DNA of 64,000 nt from contig NZ_CP025120.1 in NCBI RefSeq assembly GCF_002838765.1, positions 2,170,001 to 2,234,000 of the forward strand, read 5' to 3'. Shown here piece by piece: positions 44,689-54,123 of the stretch (positions are counted from its first letter, which is position 1; each line of letters starts with the position of its first letter). The stretch is from Kangiella profundi (GTDB lineage Bacteria; Pseudomonadota; Gammaproteobacteria; Enterobacterales; Kangiellaceae). Under the pieces are notes generated by a model, which saw only the letters and a list, made by a program, of their open reading frames with translations, did no database searches and was not told the DNA's origin. Both the position numbers and the translations under genes were made by a program.

Positions 44689-45719
44689 ATACCCACTCCC
44701 AACGCATCTTCTTCAATGCGTTTGCGATAAAGCGGCATAATAGTTTCCGATAACCATTGATGGAAATTGGCCATTTGAGGATAGTTTTCAGCTTGCTGAA
44801 GTATATAGTTGAGGGTTAAGGGGATATCTTTCAAGTAACCCGACTTGCCGTCCCGGAAATTCAATCGAGAAAAGATTCCGGCTACCTTGATGTGACGTTG
44901 CAGGCCCATCCAGTCAAACCATTGCATAAAAGTCTGCTTTTCCAGTGATAGCGGTGATTGCTCAATAAAATATTCGACCCACTCCAGAACCTTGTCCTTC
45001 GGCCACTGAATATAGCAGTCACGCAGTAAAGAAAGTAAATCATAAGTTACTGGGCCGTAAACGGCATCCTGAAAATCAATAATTCCGGGTGGCTGGCCTT
45101 CGACGTACATAATATTGCGTGAATGATAGTCGCGATGCACAAAAACCTGTGGCTGCTCTAGTGCGCTTTTCGTCAGTTTGGCAAACGTATCATCGAGTAG
45201 TTTATGCTCCTGCTCTGACAATCGGTAATTAAGATAGCGCCCCAGGAACCATTCTCGAAACAGCTCCATCTCAGTATTCAACAAGGCACTGTCATAAGCG
45301 GGTAGCGAGTCTGCGTCGTCTATGCTCTGCATGCTAATCAAACTATCAATCGCATCTTTGTAAAGAACATCAGCGCTCAATGCTGAACCAGTAGGATTTT
45401 GCAAAAGGGGTAAATATAGCTGGTCACCAAGATCGGAAAGCAGCATAAAGCCATCGCCCAAGTCATAATCAATGACCTCTGGTGCATTGACCACTTTGAG
45501 CATGTTTGCCACTTTTATGAATTGCTCTGAATTTTCGTGTTCAGGCGGGGCGTCAACGCAAATCCAGCTGGCATCATCACTTTGCCAGCGAAAATAGCGA
45601 CGAAAACTGGCATCACCCGACACCATGCTCCATTGCAATGGTCCAACATGAGGATTTAAATGACGAATTTTGGCGTAGGCCCAGAGTTTAAGTGCTTCTT
45701 GTCGGCTATCTTTTTCCAT
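44685..45719 (-). CDS. amgK: N-acetylmuramate/N-acetylglucosamine kinase
   Basis: Phosphotransferase of 344 residues in the aminoglycoside kinase-like family. FVHRDYHSRNIMYVEGQPPG contains the catalytic HxDxxxxN, and IIDFQDAVYGPVTYDL the metal-binding Asp. It phosphorylates MurNAc at the anomeric position, feeding MurU. This gives a route to UDP-MurNAc that bypasses the fosfomycin-sensitive MurA step. It is the first gene of amgK-murU and is divergent from lptD, the usual arrangement in bacteria with this pathway. Confidence 0.92.
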   Translation of the reverse strand: MEKDSRQEALKLWAYAKIRHLNPHVGPLQWSMVSGDASFRRYFRWQSDDASWICVDAPPEHENSEQFIKVANMLKVVNAPEVIDYDLGDGFMLLSDLGDQLYLPLLQNPTGSALSADVLYKDAIDSLISMQSIDDADSLPAYDSALLNTEMELFREWFLGRYLNYRLSEQEHKLLDDTFAKLTKSALEQPQVFVHRDYHSRNIMYVEGQPPGIIDFQDAVYGPVTYDLLSLLRDCYIQWPKDKVLEWVEYFIEQSPLSLEKQTFMQWFDWMGLQRHIKVAGIFSRLNFRDGKSGYLKDIPLTLNYILQQAENYPQMANFHQWLSETIMPLYRKRIEEDALGVGI

Positions 45720-45847
45720 TATACGTTTTCATTTATGCAAATAAGCGTTTATCATTGTGCCATTCTATCACTTGGTCACTTTCCGCGCTCTGATACCTAG
45801 GAAACAAAGCGATGGTGGCGCGTAGCGGAAGGTAAAATAACGGATAC

Positions 45848-48220
45848 ATGGTAAGCAAGAAAACTCCTTGGGTACACCCTTTTTTAGCGACAGGCTTCCT
45901 ATTTGCCGCATCTAGCATGCCGGCAATTGTTTCTGCAGCTGAAAATCAGTCAAGCACCCCCGAAGCAACTCCGTCTACATCAATTACCGAGTCACAGAAC
46001 GAATCGAACGAGAATAACGACTCTGTCAGTAAAGACGTTGGCTTTAAGTTTCCGGAGTTTTACACCTGCCCTAGCCAGCCGATGGAGCCTATTCGCTATC
46101 AGGCAATTCAAAGTAAAGAAAAAGGACCAATCAGAGTTTATTCCGATCAGGCTATACGCGAAGGTGATACAGCCCATTTGACCGGTAATGTAGTGGTTTC
46201 TCAGGATGGCCAGCAGCTGACAGCTAATAGCCTGACGGCCGATAACCTGACTCAAAGCTATAAAGCTGAAGGCGACTTGCTATTTACCAATCAGAATTTT
46301 GTGGTGGGTGCAGACTATCTGACTTACCAGGCAGCAGAGGGCAGTACCGAAATCAGTAACACACGGTTTCACCTCTACAGTAATAATGGTAATGGTTCAG
46401 CGGAGACCATCACCATTGATAACAATCAACTGCTGACCCTATCTAATTCAGAATTTTCGACCTGCCCGACCAATCAACGCAGCTGGGCCTTTGAGTCCGA
46501 TGAAATTGTGATTGATCGAGAAAGCGGCTGGGGGAAGGCCTACAATAGCGTTGTAAAAGTCGCCGATGTGCCAGTCTTCTGGTTGCCTTATATTACTTTC
46601 CCAATTGATGACCGTCGCAAAAGCGGCATTCTTCCACCCTCCTTCAGCAACTCAGATCGCAATGGACGTGACGTCAGTGTGCCTTATTACTTTAATCTGG
46701 CCCCAAATTATGACCTGACCCTCACTCCTCGCTACATGACGTCGCGCGGTTCCATGCTGGGCACAGAATTTCGTTATTTAACTGAAGCCAGCAAAGGTGA
46801 ACTGTTTTTTGAAGCTCTCCCCAATGACAAAGATCCAGATGCACTGGGTGACAAACGCTGGCAGTATGATGTTAAGCATTTGACGGATATTGGTGACGAC
46901 TGGACGACCGGCATTAACGCACGCAAGGTCAGTGATGATGGCTATTATCAGGACTTTGGTGGCAGTCTTGAAAACAGCAATCAGGATATTCTGTCGCAAA
47001 ATCTCTATATTCAGCACCGTAGCAAAGACTGGTTCTTCCGAACCGAGTACAAAGACTGGCAACTGCTGAATAGCCCGGTAGAACGTTATACCATTGCACC
47101 TCGGATGCAGATGACACGTTTTTTCGAGCCGGATGAAAATGGCTTTCATGCCAATATCCAAACTGAGCTGACCCGTTTCGACAAAGATAACGCCGTTACG
47201 GCCAATCGTTATCATCTGGAACCCAACATCGGTTGGAGCCATGAAACGCTTTACAGCTTCTTCCGCCCGCAGCTTAAATATTCGGTAACTCATTATCAGC
47301 AGGAAGATCTGACTGGCAATGTTGAGCATCTAACACGAACTTTGCCCACAGCATCGCTGGACACAGGCCTTTATTTTGAGCGATTTATAGATGGCGACGA
47401 CGAGCGTTATACTCATACTCTGGAGCCACGACTCTTTTATCTATACACGCCGTATGAAGAACAGAGTGAGATTGGGATTTATGATACCAGCTTACCAACG
47501 TTCAACTTTACACAGCTGTTCAGTAGCAATCGTTTCAGCGGGATTGACCGCATAGGTGACGCCAATCAGCTCAGTGGCGCTCTGACCAGCCGCATACTCG
47601 ACTCACAGGGCCGTGAAAAAGTCTCCATGTCGCTTGGACGTATTGTTTACCTCGCTGACCGTCAGGTTCAACTGGTTGATACCGTTGGGCGTGAAACAGA
47701 TAAGCAATCAGGGCTGCTGGCAGAGGTTAACTGGCGATGGACAGACTCTATCGAATTTAAATCGGTTATTGAATGGGATGATCAGACCAATAATACGACG
47801 CACGGGCTGGTCAACATGCACTATGAGCCACAACCCAATCATATTATCAATTTGGGCCATCGCTATCGTGAGCGACTCGATAGGAAGCAGGAAGAGGCAG
47901 AGCTGGCTTTTGCATGGCCGATCAAAGATAATTGGCGACTTTTAGGCCGTTATAATCAGGATTTAATTGAAAATCGAACCAATGACTCCTTTCTTGGTCT
48001 AGAGTATGAGTCATGCTGTTGGGCTGTGCGTTTAGTGGCACGTCGTTATTTGAATATCCAGCTCGACAGTGAAGGGTTTATCTTGCCGGGGCAAGAAGAT
48101 GAACACAACTCCGGTGTCTTTTTACAGTTTGTCTTAAAAGGGATTGGTAGTCTGCGAGGCAGCACTACAGAGTTTTTAGAAGACAGCATTTACGGTTACG
48201 AAGATTTATTAGGCAAATAA
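45848..48220 (+). CDS. lptD: LPS-assembly protein LptD
   Basis: Outer-membrane translocon of 790 residues that inserts lipopolysaccharide in the outer leaflet with LptE. It has a signal peptide ending near VSAAEN, then a Ser/Thr/Asn-rich linker. The N-terminal LptA-like jellyroll (SKEKGPIRVYSDQAIREGD) follows, and a long beta-barrel rich in aromatic strands. Cysteines fit the disulfide pattern: Cys74 (YTCPS), a second in STCPTN, and the adjacent pair Cys723-Cys724. It is the first gene of lptD-surA-pdxA-rsmA. Its ribosome site is weak. Confidence 0.96.
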   Translation: MVSKKTPWVHPFLATGFLFAASSMPAIVSAAENQSSTPEATPSTSITESQNESNENNDSVSKDVGFKFPEFYTCPSQPMEPIRYQAIQSKEKGPIRVYSDQAIREGDTAHLTGNVVVSQDGQQLTANSLTADNLTQSYKAEGDLLFTNQNFVVGADYLTYQAAEGSTEISNTRFHLYSNNGNGSAETITIDNNQLLTLSNSEFSTCPTNQRSWAFESDEIVIDRESGWGKAYNSVVKVADVPVFWLPYITFPIDDRRKSGILPPSFSNSDRNGRDVSVPYYFNLAPNYDLTLTPRYMTSRGSMLGTEFRYLTEASKGELFFEALPNDKDPDALGDKRWQYDVKHLTDIGDDWTTGINARKVSDDGYYQDFGGSLENSNQDILSQNLYIQHRSKDWFFRTEYKDWQLLNSPVERYTIAPRMQMTRFFEPDENGFHANIQTELTRFDKDNAVTANRYHLEPNIGWSHETLYSFFRPQLKYSVTHYQQEDLTGNVEHLTRTLPTASLDTGLYFERFIDGDDERYTHTLEPRLFYLYTPYEEQSEIGIYDTSLPTFNFTQLFSSNRFSGIDRIGDANQLSGALTSRILDSQGREKVSMSLGRIVYLADRQVQLVDTVGRETDKQSGLLAEVNWRWTDSIEFKSVIEWDDQTNNTTHGLVNMHYEPQPNHIINLGHRYRERLDRKQEEAELAFAWPIKDNWRLLGRYNQDLIENRTNDSFLGLEYESCCWAVRLVARRYLNIQLDSEGFILPGQEDEHNSGVFLQFVLKGIGSLRGSTTEFLEDSIYGYEDLLGK

Positions 48221-48223
48221 TCT

Positions 48224-49507
48224 ATGATTTTAAAAAAAGCATTAGTTGGTTTTACTTTATGCCTTGCAGCATTTTCACTTCAGGCAGAAGTTATTGATAA
48301 AGTTATTGCGCATGTGGATGAGGACGTCATCCTTCAGAGTGAACTCGATCGCAAAGTGATTCAAGCCAAACAGCAAATCCGTTCTCGTGGTGGTCAATTA
48401 CCGCCAGAAGATGTGCTTAGAAAGGAATTGCTTGAACAGCTGATTATTCAGAGCCTGCAATATCAGATGGCTCGCCGCTCTGGTATGCAAATCCAGCCTG
48501 CAGAATTACAACAGTACGCCAGTCAGGTAGCAAAAAACAGCGGCATGTCACTTGATGAATTCCGTCTAAGCCTTGCCCAACAAGGTATTTCTTACGAATT
48601 GTTTCTTGATGATCTACGTAAAGAAATTTTAACTGGTCAGTTACGAGATGCGTTTGTTGCTCGTCGCATTAAAATCAGTGACAAAGAAATTGATTCACTG
48701 ATTCAATCAATGAATGCCCAGAATCAGGTGGAATATAACCTTGGACATATCCTGATCGCAGTGCCTGAAAACGCAGACGTGCAAACTGAAAGCCAAGCGA
48801 AACAAAAAGCATTGTCAGTTATCAAAGAGCTTAAAGCCGGTGCTGATTTTGCTGAGACAGCTAAAGCAGTTTCTAGTAGCCCAGATGCGGCTGAGGGCGG
48901 TGATTTTGGCTGGCGCACCGAAAGCACCATGCCAACTTTGTTCGCCAATGTTGTTAGCTTTCTTCGCAAAGGTGAAGTGTCTCAGCCAGTTCGCAGCCCA
49001 TCGGGTTTCCATATTCTTAAAATCAAGGATAAACGTGGCGAGCAGCAGCACTTGGTTCAGCAAACCAATGCGCGCCATATCCTGATCCGTCCCGATGCAA
49101 TCACTACTGAAGCTGACGCCAAGCAACAACTTGCCAATATTCGTCAACGTGTGCTTGCTGGAGATGCTGACTTTTCTGAAGAAGCCAAGAAACATTCTGA
49201 TGACCCAGGTTCTGCCAAGCTAGGCGGTGACCTTGGCTGGAATAATCTGGGCGTCTATGATCCTGTTTTTGAGCAGACCCTGGCGAACCTTGAAGTTAAT
49301 GAAATCAGTGAACCATTCCAGTCAAGTTTTGGCTGGCATATTGTTCAACTGTTAGGCCGTCGTACCGATGACCAGACCGATGCCATGAAACGTCAACAAG
49401 CAATGCGTATTCTGCAACAGCGTAAATTTGGTGAAGAAGTCGAAAACTGGATTCGTGAGTTACGTGACGAAGCTTACGTGAAGAAAATCGTGGAAGAAGA
49501 CGCTTGA
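48224..49507 (+). CDS. surA: Periplasmic chaperone and peptidyl-prolyl isomerase SurA
   Basis: A 427-residue periplasmic chaperone for outer-membrane proteins such as LptD. It has a signal peptide (LVGFTLCLAAFSLQA) and an N-terminal SurA domain (DKVIAHVDEDVILQSELDRK). Two parvulin domains follow, recognisable from LGHILIA, then GGDFGWR, and ARHILIRPD, then LGGDLGWNNLG. The stop codon overlaps the pdxA start, so the two are translationally coupled. It is located 3 bases after lptD. Confidence 0.96.
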   Translation: MILKKALVGFTLCLAAFSLQAEVIDKVIAHVDEDVILQSELDRKVIQAKQQIRSRGGQLPPEDVLRKELLEQLIIQSLQYQMARRSGMQIQPAELQQYASQVAKNSGMSLDEFRLSLAQQGISYELFLDDLRKEILTGQLRDAFVARRIKISDKEIDSLIQSMNAQNQVEYNLGHILIAVPENADVQTESQAKQKALSVIKELKAGADFAETAKAVSSSPDAAEGGDFGWRTESTMPTLFANVVSFLRKGEVSQPVRSPSGFHILKIKDKRGEQQHLVQQTNARHILIRPDAITTEADAKQQLANIRQRVLAGDADFSEEAKKHSDDPGSAKLGGDLGWNNLGVYDPVFEQTLANLEVNEISEPFQSSFGWHIVQLLGRRTDDQTDAMKRQQAMRILQQRKFGEEVENWIRELRDEAYVKKIVEEDA

Positions 49508-50502
49508 TAAAACCTGCAAGAATTCTGATTACGGCAGGTGAGCCTGCCGGAATTGGACCCGAGATTGTTATCAAACTGGCGCAGCTAGAACATAGTGACC
49601 AACTTCTTGTTTGTGCCTCTCCTACACTTCTGAAAGAAACCGCACAGCAACTACAGCTTCCTCTGACCTTATCTGAATTTGACCCAGCGCAGGCGCCCTC
49701 AGCTCACCAGAAAGCACACCTCTGGGTGGTTCCCGTTGAGCTACAGGCTCCCGCAGTTGCTGGAAGCCTTAATCAGGCCAATTCGGCATACGTGATCAAA
49801 ACATTAAAAATAGCCCACCAGTTAGCCTCTGAAAACAGGGTTGACGCCATTCTGACGGGCCCTGTACACAAGGGCATTATTAATCAGGCAGGCCTGAGTT
49901 TTACCGGGCACACAGAATTTTTTGCCGAAAAGAGTCAGGTCAGTAAAGTGGTCATGATGCTGGCAACCGAAGGACTGAGAGTGGCTCTAGCTACCACTCA
50001 TTTACCGCTAAAAGCCGTTCCTGATGCCATCACACCACAACTGCTAAACCAGGTAATTCGGATTTTGATACAGGATCTACAAAGCAAGTTTGCTCTTGAA
50101 CGACCTAAAATTCTGGTATGCGGACTCAATCCTCATGCAGGAGAAGATGGTCATCTGGGAAGTGAAGAAATCGAAACCATTATTCCTACCCTCGAGCGAT
50201 TGAGAGCAGAGGTTAATGCAGAATTGATTGGCCCTGTGCCGGCCGATACTGCATTCCAGCCCAAATTTCTGCAACAGGTCGATACAGTCCTTGCGATGTA
50301 CCACGATCAGGGGCTACCAACCCTAAAATATAAAGGCTTTGGTAAGGCTATCAATTTAACCCTTGGACTACCCTACATTCGCACATCGGTTGATCATGGC
50401 ACCGGATTGGATATCGCCGGTAAGAACCTTGCTGATATCGGTAGCATGCAATATGCGCTACAATTCACCCAACAATTGATTCGTAACAGTAAATCGAACT
50501 AA
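49504..50502 (+). CDS. pdxA: 4-hydroxythreonine-4-phosphate dehydrogenase
   Basis: NAD-dependent enzyme of pyridoxal 5'-phosphate synthesis, 332 residues. Family motifs are ITAGEPAGIGPEI, TGHTEFFAEK, CGLNPHAGEDGHLG and YHDQGLPTLKYKGF, followed by VDHGTGLDIAGK, with the metal-binding His residues. The start is a TTG at 49504 that shares TGA with the surA stop (TTGA). GGAAGAAG is upstream and no ATG is available without losing the N-terminal motif. It is the third gene of the lptD operon. Confidence 0.95.
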   Translation: MIKPARILITAGEPAGIGPEIVIKLAQLEHSDQLLVCASPTLLKETAQQLQLPLTLSEFDPAQAPSAHQKAHLWVVPVELQAPAVAGSLNQANSAYVIKTLKIAHQLASENRVDAILTGPVHKGIINQAGLSFTGHTEFFAEKSQVSKVVMMLATEGLRVALATTHLPLKAVPDAITPQLLNQVIRILIQDLQSKFALERPKILVCGLNPHAGEDGHLGSEEIETIIPTLERLRAEVNAELIGPVPADTAFQPKFLQQVDTVLAMYHDQGLPTLKYKGFGKAINLTLGLPYIRTSVDHGTGLDIAGKNLADIGSMQYALQFTQQLIRNSKSN

Positions 50503-50521
50503 CCACATAAGTTACTAGCTC

Positions 50522-51331
50522 ATGTCAAAATCTCGTATGGTCCAGGGTCATCAGGCCCGTAAACGCTTCGGTCAGAATTTCTTATCCGATAACCACTATA
50601 TTCAACGTATTGTAGAGTCGGTTGCTGCCCAGGCAGATGACCGTCTGGTTGAAATTGGCCCGGGACTTGGAGCAATAACAGAGCACTTGGTGAATAAGGT
50701 TGCAGAGCTACACGTGGTAGAGCTGGATAGAGATCTCATTCCACGCCTGGAACAGAAATTTGCAGGCCGAGATAACTTCACTATCCACCATAGTGATGCC
50801 CTTAAGTTCGACTTCGGTAAGCTGGCGGGTAATGAACAGATCAGAGTTGTCGGTAACTTACCCTACAATATTTCGACCCCACTGATATTTCATCTGCTCA
50901 ACCAGCGTCAAAGTATCAAAGACATGTACTTCATGCTGCAGAAGGAAGTGGTCGAGAGAATCTGTGCTCAACCGGGAACCAGCGCATATGGTCGTCTAAG
51001 TGTTATGACTCAATATTATTGCCAGGCAGACATGCTGTTTTTAGTCCCTCCCGGTGCTTTCCAGCCACCCCCAAAAGTTGAATCGGCAATTGTTCGCCTG
51101 CAGCCCTACAAGACACTTCCCAATCCAGTTAAGGATCAGAAGCTGCTGAATCAGATTGTGACGGCCGCATTTGGGCAGCGCCGTAAAACCTTACGTAACA
51201 GCCTGAAAAACTTCATTGATGAAGCAGGTCTGGAACAACTTGGTATTAAGCCTACCGAGCGAGCAGAGCAGCTATCATTGGCCCAGTTTGTTGATATCTG
51301 TCGAAAAGTTGAAGAAAATCAAGCGGATTAA
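50522..51331 (+). CDS. rsmA: 16S rRNA dimethyladenosine transferase
   Basis: Methylates A1518 and A1519 of 16S rRNA. It has 269 residues. ARKRFGQNFLSD at the N-terminus, the SAM loop VEIGPGLGAITEHL, the NLPYNIST catalytic motif and FGQRRKTLRNSLKN are all standard. It lies 19 bases after pdxA in the usual order. The apaG gene that often follows is missing, and a PilZ gene occupies the next position. Confidence 0.97.
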   Translation: MSKSRMVQGHQARKRFGQNFLSDNHYIQRIVESVAAQADDRLVEIGPGLGAITEHLVNKVAELHVVELDRDLIPRLEQKFAGRDNFTIHHSDALKFDFGKLAGNEQIRVVGNLPYNISTPLIFHLLNQRQSIKDMYFMLQKEVVERICAQPGTSAYGRLSVMTQYYCQADMLFLVPPGAFQPPPKVESAIVRLQPYKTLPNPVKDQKLLNQIVTAAFGQRRKTLRNSLKNFIDEAGLEQLGIKPTERAEQLSLAQFVDICRKVEENQAD

Positions 51332-51421
51332 GTGCTTGTTTGACCAACGATTTTGCCCCTTTACACTACTGGCTTCTTTAATTATCATGGAATTTCATGG
51401 AAATCACTCAAGGATATGGGT

Positions 51422-51715
51422 ATGAAATCTAACACAGTATCGTATATGGAAGATGCACGTCGTTTTTGCCGCGTAACAGTTCACCTGCCTGTCGCAGTTC
51501 GTCAGCATGACTCGCAAGTGTTTTTAACCGAAAGCCTCGATATTTCAGAGGGCGGTGTATTAATCAAGAATAACCTTGGCGACAGAGTCAATTCAGGCGA
51601 TGTAGTGAAAGTTCATATCGAAGGTATTCTTGGCGAAGATGAAAGCAAAATGATTTTGCATGCGATGCGCGTCGTACGTGTCGATGATGAAAAAATTGCC
51701 TTGGAATTTGTTTAA
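51422..51715 (+). CDS. PilZ-domain protein
   Basis: A 97-residue single-domain protein. RRFCRVTVHLPVAV matches the RxxxR part of the PilZ c-di-GMP site (Arg-rich start) and LDISEGGVLIKN the D/NxSxxG part. It may bind c-di-GMP and act as an adaptor. Start ATG 51422 is chosen for the AAGGA seven bases upstream; an ATG two codons earlier is possible. It lies 90 bases after rsmA in the same direction and could be part of that operon. A regulatory output cannot be assigned. Confidence 0.82.
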   Translation: MKSNTVSYMEDARRFCRVTVHLPVAVRQHDSQVFLTESLDISEGGVLIKNNLGDRVNSGDVVKVHIEGILGEDESKMILHAMRVVRVDDEKIALEFV

Positions 51716-51851
51716 TATCATCGCTTACTTAATCCCTTAAAGTACCTCTCCTCCCTGCTTCAATGCTAGCTTCTTGCTGACCGATGCTTTTTTTTTAAAT
51801 CGGTACGGGCTATCATGCTCACATTAACCACAATCCCCCTGTAAAACCTCA

Positions 51852-52499
51852 ATGCAAGATTATCAAAAACAATTTATTGAGCTGGCGCTTAGCAAGAATG
51901 TTCTTAAATTTGGTGAGTTCACTCTGAAAAGTGGTCGTAAAAGCCCCTATTTCTTTAACACCGGTTTATTTGACAGCGGCTATGACCTTGCCCAGCTAGG
52001 ACGCTGCTACGCTCAAACCATCGTTGAAAATAAGATCGCATTTGATCTGCTATTTGGCCCTGCTTATAAAGGTATTCCGCTAGTCAGCAGCGCATCGGTA
52101 GCTCTATCCGAACACCATAATATCAACACGCCATACAGCTTTAACCGTAAAGAAAAGAAAGACCATGGTGAAGGTGGTAACATCGTAGGTAGCGCCTTGC
52201 ATGGCAAGGTGTTGATTATTGATGATGTCATATCAGCTGGGACAGCTATTCGTGAATCAATTGATATCATAAAAAATAACGGTGCTGAGCCCTGTGGCGT
52301 TCTAATAGCACTGGATAGACAGGAGCGAGGTCAAGGTGAACTCTCAGCGGTCCAGGAGGTAGAGAGGGATTATGGCATCCCGGTTTACTCAATCATTAAG
52401 CTTGATGATCTGGTCAACTATCTGCAACAAAACACAGAATTTGGCGACTTCTATGATAAAGTGCTGGAATACCGTCAAACATACGGTGTTTCGTCTTAA
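51852..52499 (+). CDS. pyrE: Orotate phosphoribosyltransferase
   Basis: Converts orotate and PRPP to OMP in pyrimidine synthesis. It has 215 residues. The PRPP loop is [17 protein letters not shown], and the flexible catalytic loop contains [11 protein letters not shown]. The N-terminal [20 protein letters not shown], followed by PYFFNTGLF, is the orotate side. No overt attenuator was seen in the 136 bases upstream, although a T-run at 51788-51796 precedes it. In related genomes pyrE lies near slmA, as here. Confidence 0.96.
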   Translation: MQDYQKQFIELALSKNVLKFGEFTLKSGRKSPYFFNTGLFDSGYDLAQLGRCYAQTIVENKIAFDLLFGPAYKGIPLVSSASVALSEHHNINTPYSFNRKEKKDHGEGGNIVGSALHGKVLIIDDVISAGTAIRESIDIIKNNGAEPCGVLIALDRQERGQGELSAVQEVERDYGIPVYSIIKLDDLVNYLQQNTEFGDFYDKVLEYRQTYGVSS

Positions 52500-52520
52500 T
52501 TGTTCAATTATTGGAGCTAT

Positions 52521-53486
52521 ATGAAAAAATCACTGCTTCTTGTTCTCTCACTATTGCTTGTTAGCCAAGCCGCGTTTGGCAAAAACTTTTATCGTTATAA
52601 AGATAGCGATGGACGACTTATAGTCAAAGATTACTTGCCGGATGAGGCTGTTATTGCAGGCTACGAAGTTATTAATGAACAGGGACGTATTTTAGAAGTT
52701 GTTCCTCCCGAAATGACGACTGAAGAAAAAGAAGCGGCTCGTATCAAGGAAGAGCAACTTGAAGCACAGCGGAAAAAGCAAATGGAAGAAAGACGCCGCG
52801 ATATTCTGTTAATGCGTCAGTACAAAACTATAGATGATATTAAGCGTACTGAGAAAAATCAGACAGCTGCGCTTCGAGCCAACATTGATCTACTCAATGG
52901 ACACATCGACAACCTAAACGATAAATTACAGGAGTTACAAAGTCGTGCGGCAAACTTCGAGCGTCAGGGCAAAGCCGTTCCTGCAAACACGCTCAAAGAG
53001 ATAGATGCGACAAAGTCACAAATTCAGACCAATAATGCCTCAATATCTCGCTACGAAGAAAAGATAAAAAGTATTGAACAACAGTTCCAGAGCGACCTGA
53101 TTCGATTTAAAGAGCTTCAGGCACAACAGCTAATAGAGCGCAATCGTAGTGGTGGAGATGCAACCAACCTTGGTGCCGTCTATAGCTGTCCTGATCGAGT
53201 GTCATGTGACAAGGCATGGAAATTCACCCAGATATTTGCCCATGAAAATGCCTCAAATAAACTGGAAATTGTTACCGATACCCTAATCGTGACAGGCAAG
53301 GCACAGTCAGAAAATCAAATTTCATTATCAATTACACGCATACCAGGCGAGAGTGAAAGTATGCAAATCGTCATGGAAGTGAGCTGTCATAGCTCTGAAG
53401 CGGGTGAAAAGTTGTGTGCCAGTCAGGAAGTCACAAACCTCAAAAACAAGTTTGTAGACTACCTGACCGAAAGAGAATCTCTTTAA
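52521..53486 (+). CDS. DUF4124 protein with coiled coil
   Basis: A 321-residue exported protein. The signal peptide (KKSLLLVLSLLLVSQAAFG) is followed by the DUF4124 motif FYRYKDSDGRLIVKDYLPDE. A long charged coiled coil comes next (residues about 70-200, KEEQLEAQRKKQMEERRRD and onward). The globular end has four cysteines (YSCPDRVSC, VSCHSS, KLCAS). ATG 52521 is chosen for GGAG upstream and because it starts the signal peptide. The function is unknown. It follows pyrE by 21 bases and is convergent with slmA. Confidence 0.75.
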   Translation: MKKSLLLVLSLLLVSQAAFGKNFYRYKDSDGRLIVKDYLPDEAVIAGYEVINEQGRILEVVPPEMTTEEKEAARIKEEQLEAQRKKQMEERRRDILLMRQYKTIDDIKRTEKNQTAALRANIDLLNGHIDNLNDKLQELQSRAANFERQGKAVPANTLKEIDATKSQIQTNNASISRYEEKIKSIEQQFQSDLIRFKELQAQQLIERNRSGGDATNLGAVYSCPDRVSCDKAWKFTQIFAHENASNKLEIVTDTLIVTGKAQSENQISLSITRIPGESESMQIVMEVSCHSSEAGEKLCASQEVTNLKNKFVDYLTERESL

Positions 53487-53497
53487 CAGTTTCTTAC

Positions 53498-54091
53498 CTA
53501 GTTTAAAGACACCATATTGCTGAGCAGGGGCCACTGCTGGTCCCAGCTTGCTAATGGCGATTGCAGAAAATCTGTGCGTACATACTGCTGAATACGCCCT
53601 TCAACAACAGCCATCAATAAATTGGCACGGCTGGCTACGTCAGGATTAAATTTGCCGCTCACTGCTACCTCATGCTGTCTGAGCTGTTGCTTCAACTGAG
53701 TTTCGATACGATTAAACAACTGGCTAATGCGGCCTCTTAAACGCTCGTTTTCACCAGCCAATGCCTCTCCAGTTAACAAGCGACAAATCCCAGGGTTTCG
53801 GCTGGCAAAAGTTAAAACCAGTGTCATAATCTGAAAGCACTGCTCTTTGATATCTGCCTGTTCCTTCGCGATACGATTGATACGTGAGAACAAGGCCTCT
53901 TCAGTAAATTCAATCAGTCCCTCAAACATCCGCGCCTTGCTTGGAAAGTGCCTATATAAGGCAGCTTCAGAAACACCAACTTCCTGTGCCAACTTTGCGG
54001 TCGTAATTCGCTCCCCAGGACCTTTTTCCAACATTAAGGCCAAAGCTTGCAAGATTTCTTCTTTGCGCTTTGTATTCTTTTTGGTTGTCAT
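53498..54091 (-). CDS. slmA: Nucleoid occlusion factor SlmA (TetR family)
   Basis: DNA-binding inhibitor of FtsZ assembly over the chromosome. It has 197 residues. The N-terminal TetR helix-turn-helix reads [20 protein letters not shown], then [15 protein letters not shown]. The rest is helical with [20 protein letters not shown], a conserved SlmA segment. The pyrE-slmA-algC-coaBC neighbourhood agrees with its location in many gammaproteobacteria. The N-terminus is very Lys-rich. Confidence 0.92.
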   Translation of the reverse strand: MTTKKNTKRKEEILQALALMLEKGPGERITTAKLAQEVGVSEAALYRHFPSKARMFEGLIEFTEEALFSRINRIAKEQADIKEQCFQIMTLVLTFASRNPGICRLLTGEALAGENERLRGRISQLFNRIETQLKQQLRQHEVAVSGKFNPDVASRANLLMAVVEGRIQQYVRTDFLQSPLASWDQQWPLLSNMVSLN

Positions 54092-54123
54092 AATACTCTC
54101 TATTTTCCAACTTATTTTTTAAT

